64,000 bases of DNA, from positions 4,194,001-4,258,000 of the forward strand of contig NZ_CP024199.1 in the NCBI RefSeq assembly GCF_002844375.1. The letters run 5' to 3'. The translations under genes were made by a program, and so were the position numbers. Positions 8,471-16,654 of the stretch are shown here, one piece after another; the first letter of the stretch is position 1; each line of letters begins with the position of its first letter. A model generated the notes under the pieces. That model searched no databases and was not told where the DNA came from. It was given only the letters and a program-made list of their open reading frames with translations. This DNA is from Thalassospira marina. GTDB lineage: Bacteria; Pseudomonadota; Alphaproteobacteria; Rhodospirillales; Thalassospiraceae.

Positions 8471-9124
8471 CTAAAATCGACACCCAAGCGCCATAAAACA
8501 TTCAAGATGATCAACAGCCAAACTCATTTTCTCATCAATAATATGCAAATATTCGGTCCAGTCGGAAATATGGGTCAGGTCCTTTTTGCCATCGGAAATG
8601 CCCCGCAGGCCGATCAACGGCAGACCAAATTTCTGACATACCCGCCAGACGGCATAGGTCTCCATATCCACCATATCGGCCGCAATCCCGTCATAGGCTG
8701 CACCTGAAACGATATTTCCGCCCGTCGATAACGTTGCCTCGGCAATACCGGGAATACGAAGGGGCAGCGAAACAATGGCCGGAAACTCGACAAAAGGCGT
8801 GCAGCCTTTTTCAAACCCCAAGGGCGATGCGTCCATATCACGATAGGAAACGGCAGTGACCTGATAAATCTCTGCCTGCACCAGATCACGTGATCCGGCA
8901 GAGCCCAACGACACAACCACATCAGGAAGCTGCCCCAGCACCTCGCGCCGCGCCATAACCGCCGTCAAATTAACCGCCGCCTCAACCGGCCCCACCCCAA
9001 TCATTTCAGGCGTAATCCGCGCCTGAAGATGCGGCCCATATTCAGCCGGGGCTGCCATGCAGTAAAGAATATCTGGTTTATCCACGCAGATTTGGCTCCG
9101 TTTCCGGCTTGCTCCCGGTATCAC
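8471..9124 (-). CDS. MTA/SAH nucleosidase-family protein
   Basis: 217 residues starting at GTG 9124, which overlaps the fcl stop (GTGA). It has the purine-nucleoside phosphorylase/MtnN fold signatures: VVSLGSAGS near 70, the VDMETYAV substrate-binding motif near 150, and GLRGISDGK with the catalytic-type Asp near 178. MtnN-type enzymes split 5'-methylthioadenosine and S-adenosylhomocysteine. Placement inside a polysaccharide operon that also encodes a SAM-dependent C-methyltransferase and a CmcI-like protein would allow removal of inhibitory SAH. The exact nucleoside substrate is not proven; hopanoid-type nucleosidases also look like this. Confidence 0.75.
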   Translation of the reverse strand: MIPGASRKRSQICVDKPDILYCMAAPAEYGPHLQARITPEMIGVGPVEAAVNLTAVMARREVLGQLPDVVVSLGSAGSRDLVQAEIYQVTAVSYRDMDASPLGFEKGCTPFVEFPAIVSLPLRIPGIAEATLSTGGNIVSGAAYDGIAADMVDMETYAVWRVCQKFGLPLIGLRGISDGKKDLTHISDWTEYLHIIDEKMSLAVDHLECFMALGCRF

Positions 9125-10098
9125 CCCTTTGCGACACCCTGATCATATTCAGCACGGAATATTTCATAAGTGGAGGCCAGGCCAGCTTCGAGATCAATTT
9201 CCGGTTTCCAGCCAAAAGACCTTAGACGTGTTGAATCCATCAGTTTTCGCGGCGTGCCATCCGGCTTGGTCGGATCAAAGGTGACATCACCCTGATAGCC
9301 GGTAACCTTGGCAATCAGTCTTGCAAGATCGCCAATCGCAATGTCACTGCCATAGCCCACATTGATATGACTGCACATTTCGGATGTATGGGTCTGGTAT
9401 ATTTCAGGCGACAAATTCATCACGTAAATGGACGCACGCGCCATATCGCTGACGTGAAGGAATTCTCGGCAGGGTGTGCCTGTCCCCCAAATCTGCACAA
9501 ATGGCGCATCCGTTAATTTTGCTTCATGAAACCGGCGTAGCAAAGCAGGGATAACATGGCTGTTTTCCGGATGATAGTTATCCCCCGGGCCATACAGGTT
9601 TGTCGGCATGACGCTGCGATAGTCACGGCCATATTGCCGGGCATAGGACTCGCACATTTTGATGCCGGCAATTTTAGCAATCGCATAAGGCTCGTTGGTC
9701 GCTTCCAGATACCCGCTTAACAGGGCATCTTCCGCCATCGGCTGCTGTGCATCACGCGGATAGATGCAGCTGGATCCCAAAAACAGCAAACGCTGCACAT
9801 CTGTGAGATGGGCAGCGTGAATGACATTCGCTTCGATCATCAGGTTCTGGTAAATGAACTCTGCCGGATAGGTATTATTGGCGTGGATACCACCAACCTT
9901 TGCCGCCGCCAGATAGACCTGATCGATTTTTTCTTCTGCAAAGAAATCCTGCACGGCTGACTGCGACGTCAGATCAAGCTCCGCATGGGTGCGGGTGACC
10001 AGGTCAACGTCATGATCTGCGGTAAGCTGGCGCAATATTTCTCCGCCAACCATGCCGCGATGTCCTGCAACAAAAATTCTTTGCTTGCCTGTTGTCAT
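9121..10098 (-). CDS. fcl: GDP-L-fucose synthase
   Basis: 325 residues, full length. It is an extended short-chain dehydrogenase with FVAGHRGMVGGEI at the N-terminus (NADPH site), FLGSSCIYP near 105 (catalytic Ser) and PYAIAKIAG near 136 (Tyr-x3-Lys). It epimerises C3 and C5 of GDP-4-keto-6-deoxy-D-mannose and reduces the product to GDP-L-fucose. The gene directly follows gmd: its start ATG (10096-10098) shares one base with the gmd stop codon. It shows that the glycan of this strain contains L-fucose or a sugar derived from it. Confidence 0.94.
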   Translation of the reverse strand: MTTGKQRIFVAGHRGMVGGEILRQLTADHDVDLVTRTHAELDLTSQSAVQDFFAEEKIDQVYLAAAKVGGIHANNTYPAEFIYQNLMIEANVIHAAHLTDVQRLLFLGSSCIYPRDAQQPMAEDALLSGYLEATNEPYAIAKIAGIKMCESYARQYGRDYRSVMPTNLYGPGDNYHPENSHVIPALLRRFHEAKLTDAPFVQIWGTGTPCREFLHVSDMARASIYVMNLSPEIYQTHTSEMCSHINVGYGSDIAIGDLARLIAKVTGYQGDVTFDPTKPDGTPRKLMDSTRLRSFGWKPEIDLEAGLASTYEIFRAEYDQGVAKG

Positions 10099-11219
10099 CA
10101 GCTTTCCACCTGCAGGGCAACGTCAAAGCCATGTTCTTTGAGCAATGCATGACGGCGGGCCTGATCAAGGTCATGCGCCATCATTTCATCAATCATTTCT
10201 TCCAGGGTTATTTCCGGAAGCCAGCCAAGATCCTGATGCGCCTTTGACGGATCCCCCAGCAGGGTTTCCACTTCCGCCGGACGGAAGTAACGCGGATCTA
10301 CCCGGACAATAACATCTCCCGCCTTCAGCGCCGGGGCAAGGTCGCCCTCAACGTGCTCGACAATGGCCTGTTCATCCACACCATTGCCCTCAAATCGCAA
10401 TGTTATGCCCAGATAGGCGGCCGATTTTTCAATAAACTGGCGCACGCTATACTGTTTACCGGTTGCAATCACGTAATCCTGGGGATTGTCCTGCTGCAAC
10501 ATCATCCATTGCATACGGACATAATCCTTGGCATGGCCCCAGTCCCGCAGGCTGTCCATGTTACCCATATAAAGGCATTGTTCCAAACCCTGTGCGATAT
10601 TTGACAGGCCACGGGTGATTTTACGGGTCACAAACGTTTCGCCGCGGCGCGGGCTTTCATGATTGAACAAAATACCGTTACAGGCATACATGCCATAGGC
10701 TTCGCGGTAATTAACCGCGATCCAATAGGCATAAAGCTTGGCAACCGCATAGGGGCTGCGCGGATGAAAGGGTGTGGTTTCCTTTTGGGGAATTTCCTGC
10801 ACCAGACCATAAAGTTCGCTGGTTGAGGCCTGATAAAAGCGGGTTGTTTTTTCCAGACCTAAAAACCGGATCGCTTCAAGCAAGCGCAGGGTGCCAATGG
10901 CATCAACGTCAGCTGTATATTCAGGTGCTTCGAAGCTGACAGCCACATGGCTCTGCGCACCGAGATTATAAACCTCGTCCGGACGAACGTCATTTATGAT
11001 GCGCGTCAGATTGCTGGTATCCGACAGATCACCATAATGCAGAAACAGGTTGCGATTAGACGCATGCGGGTCCTGATAGAGATGGTCGATACGGCTGGTA
11101 TTAAGCGAACTGCTGCGTCGTTTGATCCCGTGGACTTCATAGCCCTTATTCAGAAGGAACTCCGCCAGATAGCTGCCATCCTGGCCGGTGATTCCTGTAA
11201 TCAGTGCTTTTTTGGTCAT
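10098..11219 (-). CDS. gmd: GDP-mannose 4,6-dehydratase
   Basis: 373 residues. The N-terminus ALITGITGQDGSYLAEFLL is diagnostic of GMD, followed by the catalytic SPYAVAKLYAYW (Tyr-x3-Lys near 155) and the NHESPRRGETFVTRK segment near 185. It uses bound NADP to convert GDP-D-mannose to GDP-4-keto-6-deoxy-D-mannose, the substrate of Fcl. It lies between manC and fcl with one-base overlaps, so the three steps from mannose-1-phosphate to GDP-L-fucose are encoded consecutively. Confidence 0.96.
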   Translation of the reverse strand: MTKKALITGITGQDGSYLAEFLLNKGYEVHGIKRRSSSLNTSRIDHLYQDPHASNRNLFLHYGDLSDTSNLTRIINDVRPDEVYNLGAQSHVAVSFEAPEYTADVDAIGTLRLLEAIRFLGLEKTTRFYQASTSELYGLVQEIPQKETTPFHPRSPYAVAKLYAYWIAVNYREAYGMYACNGILFNHESPRRGETFVTRKITRGLSNIAQGLEQCLYMGNMDSLRDWGHAKDYVRMQWMMLQQDNPQDYVIATGKQYSVRQFIEKSAAYLGITLRFEGNGVDEQAIVEHVEGDLAPALKAGDVIVRVDPRYFRPAEVETLLGDPSKAHQDLGWLPEITLEEMIDEMMAHDLDQARRHALLKEHGFDVALQVES

Positions 11220-12673
11220 TATTCCGCAGGGCTCTCTAAATCGCTAAAATTACGTCCATAATCATCATCCAGGCGAACAATGTCGTCTTCACCCAGATAG
11301 GTGCCGGATTGAACTTCAATCATTTCCAGCGGGATTTTCCCGGGATTTTCCATCCGGTGGACGGCGCCCAACGGGATATAGGTTGATTCATTCTCGCGCA
11401 ACAGGAACTTCCGCTCATCGCAGGTTACCAGTGCTGTACCTTTCACAACGATCCAGTGCTCGGCCCGATGATGGTGGCGCTGCAGGGAAAGCTTGGCCCC
11501 CGGCTTCACCGTGATACGTTTCACCTGATGGCGTTCACCAATTTCAATACTGTCATAAGCGCCCCAGGGGCGAGCGACCTTGCGATGTGCGACGGCCTGT
11601 GAACGATCTTCCTCTGCAAGCTCGGAAACCACCTGCTTGATGCTTTCAACGGCATCACGACTGCTGATCATGACAGCGTCTGGCGTATCAACAACAATCA
11701 GGTCTTTGACACCAACGGTGACAACAAGGCGGTTCGGGTCCGCATGTACAAATGTATTTTCTGTCGCAATGGCTTTTACGTTGCCAGTCGCGCCACCCGC
11801 GCTATTGCCAGCTTCATCCGCCGGATTAAGATCAGCCAGGGCATTCCAGCTGCCCACATCGCTCCAGCTTCCGGAAAAGGGACAGACGACGACATTCTCG
11901 GCCTTTTCCATCACTGCATAATCGATGCTTTTCGCTTCGGCATTGGCAAAGGCTGCGGCGTCAGGACGAATAAACCGTCCGTCTTTTGAATGATGGCTGA
12001 TCGCCTCTTCGCAGGCTTTCAGAGTTGTTGGTGCAAATGTCGCAAGGGCGTCCGTCAAAACATCCCGGCGCACCAGAAAAATCCCGGCATTCCAGACATG
12101 CTTTCCCGATGCCAGAAATTGCGTTGCCCGTTCAATACCGGGTTTTTCCAAAAAGCCACGTGACTGAAAACAGCCATTCTCTAGCTTTTCACCCATTTCA
12201 ATATAGCCATAAGCCGTACTTGGCGCATGCGGCACAACACCGAACGTTACGATTTTGCCTTCGGCCGCCGCTGGTGCCGCACCTTGCACCATTTCCACAA
12301 AAGCCTCGTCATCGGGAATAAAATGGTCCGCTGGACAAAACAACAGGAGGTCATTTGCTTTGCCAACCGCCAATGCACCAAGTGCCATCGCAGGGGCTGT
12401 ATCACGAGCAAACGGTTCAAGCACCTGCGTGACATCGCAACCAGCAAGACCAGCGGCTTCATCAACCAGAAAACGCTGTGCTTCCGAACCGATAGCGACA
12501 ATTGACCCGAAAGGCTTTAACCGGGAAAACGTCATCTCCAACAGGGACCTGCCACCAATCAGGGGCACAAACTGCTTTGAGTAATCCCGGCGTGATAACG
12601 GCCATAAACGGGTACCAGAACCGCCACATAAGACGATTGGACACACAATATGATTACTTACGACACTATTCAT
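11219..12673 (-). CDS. manC: Mannose-1-phosphate guanylyltransferase / mannose-6-phosphate isomerase
   Basis: 484 residues, the length of the two-domain enzyme. The N-terminal nucleotidyltransferase has LCGGSGTRLWPLSRRDYSKQF and FLEKPG. The C-terminal cupin (about 370-475) has RPWGAYDSI and LQRHHHRAEHWIVVKGTA, the metal-binding isomerase part. It makes GDP-mannose from mannose-1-phosphate and may also supply mannose-6-phosphate from fructose-6-phosphate. It is the first recognisable gene of the leftward polysaccharide operon; AGAGG lies about ten bases before the ATG. The leader region upstream is discussed separately. Confidence 0.94.
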   Translation of the reverse strand: MNSVVSNHIVCPIVLCGGSGTRLWPLSRRDYSKQFVPLIGGRSLLEMTFSRLKPFGSIVAIGSEAQRFLVDEAAGLAGCDVTQVLEPFARDTAPAMALGALAVGKANDLLLFCPADHFIPDDEAFVEMVQGAAPAAAEGKIVTFGVVPHAPSTAYGYIEMGEKLENGCFQSRGFLEKPGIERATQFLASGKHVWNAGIFLVRRDVLTDALATFAPTTLKACEEAISHHSKDGRFIRPDAAAFANAEAKSIDYAVMEKAENVVVCPFSGSWSDVGSWNALADLNPADEAGNSAGGATGNVKAIATENTFVHADPNRLVVTVGVKDLIVVDTPDAVMISSRDAVESIKQVVSELAEEDRSQAVAHRKVARPWGAYDSIEIGERHQVKRITVKPGAKLSLQRHHHRAEHWIVVKGTALVTCDERKFLLRENESTYIPLGAVHRMENPGKIPLEMIEVQSGTYLGEDDIVRLDDDYGRNFSDLESPAE

Positions 12674-12774
12674 TCAAAACATGCCTCTCTGCAGCGTCCC
12701 GGAACGTCTCATTTAAGTAAACTGACGCGCCCCAAATGCTTTTAAAATTTCCGTGCTAAATGCCTTTAATTCTC

Positions 12775-12867
12775 TCAGGCCGCGCGATCAAATTTAACAC
12801 CAGCCTTTTCTAAGTTTTTATGAAAGTCGCGATACGATTGCAAACGAACAATGCCGCCCTGATACAT
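12775..12867 (-). CDS. Possible 30-residue leader peptide
   Basis: A short ATG frame of 30 codons in the leader of the polysaccharide operon, about 100 bp before manC. The product is basic and looks protein-like (it contains SYRDFHKNLEKAGVKF), with sensible codon use for the genome. There is no convincing ribosome-binding site and an in-frame stop lies six codons upstream. It could be a regulatory leader peptide, a small protein or chance. I do not recognise a family. Confidence 0.3.
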   Translation of the reverse strand: MYQGGIVRLQSYRDFHKNLEKAGVKFDRAA

Positions 12868-12895
12868 CAAAACAGCTAACGGTCACTCGCGACTG
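12845..12895 (-). promoter_or_regulatory. JUMPStart/ops-like element
   Basis: On the minus strand this stretch has CAGT, then TAGCTGTT, then CAGGGCGGCATTG, in the same order and close to the spacing of the enterobacterial JUMPStart sequence (CAGT, TAGCTGTT, CAGGGGCGGTAGCG). The ops-like core differs by a missing G and by C for T. It sits about 170-220 bp upstream of manC, where a JUMPStart element recruiting an RfaH-type NusG paralogue would be expected. The match is partial, and use of such elements in this group is inference. Confidence 0.3.
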
Positions 12896-12915
12896 AAATT
12901 TTTTTAAAGGAAAAA

Positions 12916-12992
12916 TGGCGCACCCGACAGGATTCGAACCTGTGGCCTTTGCCTTCGGAGGGCAACGCTCTATCCAGCTGAGCTACGGGTGC
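12916..12992 (-). tRNA. tRNA-Arg (anticodon CCG)
   Basis: 77 nt including an encoded CCA. The acceptor stem GCACCCG pairs with CGGGTGC. The D arm is GCTCAGCTGGATAGAGC. The anticodon stem TTGCC/GGCAA closes the loop CTCCGAA with CCG at positions 34-36. The T arm contains GGTTCGAATCC. It reads the Arg codon CGG. Confidence 0.97.
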
Positions 12993-13447
12993 GCAGGGCG
13001 TTGGTGCAATCTCACCAAGCGGTTTGGGTGATACAGGTTTTGCGACGCGCGAGCAAGGGTTTTTGACACTGGAGTACCAATAATACCTTCCCTTTCCTCC
13101 AATAACCGTGACCTGCAATAGAAAGCAAATGCTGTGACAAACGGCCTGGATCACCAGGGGGTCAGTGAGGCTCAAATCCAGCACTTTGCCGCTATAGACA
13201 AATTTAGCTGTTGACCCTCAAAAACGTCGCCATCATCCTTTGAAGATTATGATCACTGACCCTAACTTGGGACGAAGGCCGTTGATTAAAGGCAAGGCAT
13301 CACTGCCTTCAAGCATGAACAGACCATTCTAGTGATCAGGGCTGTATACTCGAGCTTTGCCGACCGGACTTTACGGGTAGATCGAGGCCTCCGGAAAAAG
13401 AGAACTGAGGCGGGACCGGTCGCTCACGCATCTCAACAGCCTGCTTA
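12993..13447. other. 455-bp intergenic region, no gene recognised
   Basis: Between tRNA-Arg and the cyclase gene I find no convincing coding frame on either strand. It must hold the tRNA promoter near its left end. It contains a perfect 10-bp inverted repeat, GGGTCAGTGA at 13159-13168 and TCACTGACCC at 13253-13262, and a GATCACT/AGTGATC pair at 13251-13257 and 13331-13337. These could be the remains of a small mobile element, but no transposase fragment is recognisable. Confidence 0.5.
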
Positions 13448-15184
13448 TCAACTCTCAACATCCCGCCGTTCATAGGGGTCGCGCACGACCCAGGTGCCGT
13501 TCCATTCGCGGTCCTGTTCGCGGCGGCTGAGGCGTTCCATGCGGTTGATCATGAGCTGGGCGGCGAAGTCGCTGTCGTTAAATTCCAGCACTTTTTCAAA
13601 TAACGGGGTCGCTTCGTCAAATGTGCCATCGCGGTAAAAGCCCATGGCCGTTTCGTAATCCCGGCGCCATTCGCGGCGATCATCGCTAAGCTGGCCGCTT
13701 TCCGAAAGCACCTCGTAGAGATAAACTACCTTTTCCGTGCCCAGCAGCACCACATGGTCCAGGTCGCGCATTTCCACATCTGATGATGCCAGCCCTGCCG
13801 TTTCGTTAGAGGCAAGAATGCGTGTACCATAAATGCGGTTGGCCTTTTCAAGGCGGTGCGCATAGTTCACGCAATCGCCCACCACCGTATAGGCCCGGGA
13901 TTTATCGGTGCCGATCGAACCAACCACAACCTCACCCGTCGCAATCCCGATGCGGATATCCAGACCGTGATCGCCGATCAAATCGGCATATTTGGTCTTA
14001 AGGGCGTTAAAGCGGGCCACCTGCTCCAATGCGGCCTTGCAGGCATGCATGGCATGGCTTTTTTCATTGCAAAAGGGCGGGCCCCAAAAGCCCATCACTC
14101 GGTCGCCAATGAAATTATCAATAATACCGCTATGGCCGGAAATCGGCTCTGTCATTGCGGTCAGATAGTCATTGAGGAAATCAACCAGCTTTTCCGGTGC
14201 TGTATGTTCCGCCAGCCAGTCAAATCCAGTCAAATTAACCACGCTTACCGTCATCACCCGCTTTTGCGAGGTTTCAAGCGCCGTTTCCTGCGACAGCAGA
14301 TTATTCAGAACCTTTGGATCAACATATTTGCCAAAGCGTTCACGCATGCGAAAACGCACACGCAATTCACGCGTCATCCGGTTAAAGGCATTGGCCAGCG
14401 CAGAAAAGTCACCCTGCCCCTTGAAATCCAGACTGGTATCAAGCTGGCCGGACTGCACGCTGTTAATCGCCTTGGTCGTATCATTAACCGTCCGTGCAAC
14501 GCCGATCCCGAGATAATAGGCAATGCCAAGCCCTGCCACCGCCGCAAGCAGCATCATGATAAATTCGGCCTGGATCAGGAAATCCTCGCGGGCTGAAACC
14601 GCCTCGACCGTTTCGGCAACATAGCGTTCAAGGCGCAAAATCTCGCTGCGCAGGTTAAGCACGATATTGCGGTGAATACCGCGCACGATGTTTTCCTGGC
14701 GCTGCGCGGTTAAAATATCGCCATCCCGCACCGAATCGAGGAGCTTTTCAACACCCAGGTTAAATTGCGAGGAAATATCTGCAAATTCGCGCATCCGCAC
14801 ATCAAGGTTCAGCAAAACGCCCTGGTCAAAATGCGTGCTGGCCTGTGCCCGGCCCAATGCGGCCGATGTAAATGCCTTGCGAAAAGCCTGTTCGATCTGG
14901 GTCTGTTTGGCGCTGATCTCGATCTCGATCCCGCTGAGAAGCGAGGCATCGGCCCCGTCGCTATCAAGCACACGCATATAACGATCAAGAAGGGATATCT
15001 GTTCAAGCTGGCGGGCGCGCACATCGGAAAGTGCATCCTTGACCGGCGTCACATAGCGCGACACGGCCTCAAGGTCACCATTGATGCCAAGCGACTGGAT
15101 TACGGAGAAACCGGTTCCAATGGTCAGGCAAACGACAAAAAACGCCGCGACCCCCAGGAACTTTGCTCGAACGGTCCGCAGCAT
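13448..15184 (-). CDS. Membrane class III nucleotidyl cyclase-like protein with HAMP and TPR-like tail
   Basis: 578 residues. A membrane segment lies at about 9-30, a helical periplasmic sensor region at 35-200, a second membrane segment at 207-228, HAMP at about 229-280 and a class III cyclase domain at about 300-490. A coupling segment RFGKYVDP precedes the cyclase. The tail (about 510-545) resembles one TPR. Asp361, Asn440 and Arg444 match conserved positions. The first metal Asp is replaced by Asn317 (VVNLTGF), and the adenine-selecting Lys position is Asn357 (DNFIGD). The protein may therefore have altered activity or specificity, or be a sensor that binds nucleotide without turnover. 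It stands alone, with no cognate partner nearby. Confidence 0.82.
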   Translation of the reverse strand: MLRTVRAKFLGVAAFFVVCLTIGTGFSVIQSLGINGDLEAVSRYVTPVKDALSDVRARQLEQISLLDRYMRVLDSDGADASLLSGIEIEISAKQTQIEQAFRKAFTSAALGRAQASTHFDQGVLLNLDVRMREFADISSQFNLGVEKLLDSVRDGDILTAQRQENIVRGIHRNIVLNLRSEILRLERYVAETVEAVSAREDFLIQAEFIMMLLAAVAGLGIAYYLGIGVARTVNDTTKAINSVQSGQLDTSLDFKGQGDFSALANAFNRMTRELRVRFRMRERFGKYVDPKVLNNLLSQETALETSQKRVMTVSVVNLTGFDWLAEHTAPEKLVDFLNDYLTAMTEPISGHSGIIDNFIGDRVMGFWGPPFCNEKSHAMHACKAALEQVARFNALKTKYADLIGDHGLDIRIGIATGEVVVGSIGTDKSRAYTVVGDCVNYAHRLEKANRIYGTRILASNETAGLASSDVEMRDLDHVVLLGTEKVVYLYEVLSESGQLSDDRREWRRDYETAMGFYRDGTFDEATPLFEKVLEFNDSDFAAQLMINRMERLSRREQDREWNGTWVVRDPYERRDVES

Positions 15185-15331
15185 ACCGGCCCTGATCCTT
15201 CCGCAATGGACTGATCCGTTACCATCCCAAACGCCACCTCACAGGATGACGATCAATGGCCTGTCAGCCCTTATTTTTCAAATGCTTCAAAATGTTACCC
15301 GATCATGGCCGCGCGGTCAAAAAGCAATCGG

Positions 15332-16504
15332 TTAACGGCATTGCGCCGAACCCGAATGTGGCCTGCCCTTTATCCACGCTGCCATATCAGCAATCACATG
15401 TGGCCCGTTCAAATCGCGCAACAGCATGTGATAGCCCTTCTCATACACACAAATTGTTGCCGATCCATTATCAAGCCCGCCTTTACCGCCATTTTCCGGC
15501 AAGTCACGTGCAAAATCCGCCATCACCGCCGGGGGAATAACCTGGTCACGCCGCCCCGTCATCAACAAAACCGGCAAATGCAAATCGCCTGCGCGCATCC
15601 GCGCCCTATCCATTAGATCGGCAAGGCCCGCCACCATATCAACCCGCACCGACGATAACATATTGTGGTCGCGCGACAGGCGGCGCAGCATTTCGATATT
15701 GTCAGATGGCCAAATTTCAAGCCCGCGTCCCGAAACCGGCAGCCACGGCAAACTGTGGGACAAAACTGACAATGGCAGCGTCTGATACCAGGGCATGTCA
15801 CCCCGGTCCCACACGGCGGGCGACACCAGAATAACCCCATCCATCAATTGCGGTCGTGTTGCTGCAGTTAAGGTCGCTACCGCTGCCCCCATCGATACAC
15901 CAGCCAGATAAACCGGCACATCGGGATAGCGATGATGCAAAACCATCAAAGCGTCGCTGGCATCCTGCACCAGGGTTGTCATACCCGGCCAAAATCCCCG
16001 CGTGGGCGAGCGCCCAAATCCGCGCTGGTCATAGGCATAAACGGCAATGTCTTGCCCGCGCAGCGCCTGCCCGGCTTCGGCAAGGCCATTGGCATAATCG
16101 CCAAAACCATGCAGCGCCAAAACAACCGCAGTTGGTGGCGTTGCCGCGCCCTTATTGTCGCTGACTGCGGCTTTACCGGCACCTCCTGCAACTTCCACAC
16201 CCGCCCCAGCGGCCCCTTCCAAATCCCCCGGCAGCCAGCTTTGCAAAGCCAGTTGGGTGCCATCAGCCGTTTGGAAATAACCTGAAACCCCGGCAGGGTC
16301 AGCGCGATCAGATTTGGCAGAAGCGGCAATGAATGCCACCGGCGACACAGGATCACCCGCCGGGCGGATGGTGGGCGCACAGGCGACAAGAAATGCCAGA
16401 ACCGGCAGCAGGACCAATCCCGCCCAAATCCTCGATATCGGCAAAAATTTCAAACCCGTCACGCGCTGGCGCCTGGCCCTTTGTTGCGCAGATACATCAT
16501 GCAT
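15332..16504 (-). CDS. Lipoprotein alpha/beta hydrolase (lysophospholipase/monoacylglycerol lipase-like)
   Basis: 390 residues from ATG 16504. The N-terminus is basic, then a hydrophobic segment ends in a lipobox, FLVAC, near residue 42, so it is probably a lipoprotein. The hydrolase domain (about 125-380) has HGFGDYANG (oxyanion loop), the nucleophile elbow AGVSMGAA near 205, the acid region MTGRRDQVIPP near 318 and a late His in KGYHMLLRD near 358. This is the serine hydrolase 4 type that acts on lysophospholipids or monoglycerides. A Gly/Ala-rich insert (about 100-125) separates the first strands. It lies downstream of the ABC ATPase gene in the same direction with a 150-bp gap; a functional link is unproven. 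Confidence 0.8.
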   Translation of the reverse strand: MHDVSAQQRARRQRVTGLKFLPISRIWAGLVLLPVLAFLVACAPTIRPAGDPVSPVAFIAASAKSDRADPAGVSGYFQTADGTQLALQSWLPGDLEGAAGAGVEVAGGAGKAAVSDNKGAATPPTAVVLALHGFGDYANGLAEAGQALRGQDIAVYAYDQRGFGRSPTRGFWPGMTTLVQDASDALMVLHHRYPDVPVYLAGVSMGAAVATLTAATRPQLMDGVILVSPAVWDRGDMPWYQTLPLSVLSHSLPWLPVSGRGLEIWPSDNIEMLRRLSRDHNMLSSVRVDMVAGLADLMDRARMRAGDLHLPVLLMTGRRDQVIPPAVMADFARDLPENGGKGGLDNGSATICVYEKGYHMLLRDLNGPHVIADMAAWIKGRPHSGSAQCR

Positions 16505-16654
16505 CAAATGCCAGGTCTCCGGTTATGGGCAGAAATCAGCGGGGCTGGGATAACCCTCAAAACCAGCATCCGTTACAAACAACAATCCCGGCAAGGAAAT
16601 TGTTCCTGCCGGGATCATCAGGGGCGTCATGCCCAAATCATTCACTGGCTGTTA

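Noticed and set aside
12876..13184. A minus-strand frame of 102 codons covering tRNA-Arg
   Set aside because: It runs through the tRNA gene and has no conserved sequence or ribosome-binding site.
13856..14596. A plus-strand frame of 246 codons opposite the cyclase gene
   Set aside because: It is a shadow of the cyclase codon pattern with no domain features.
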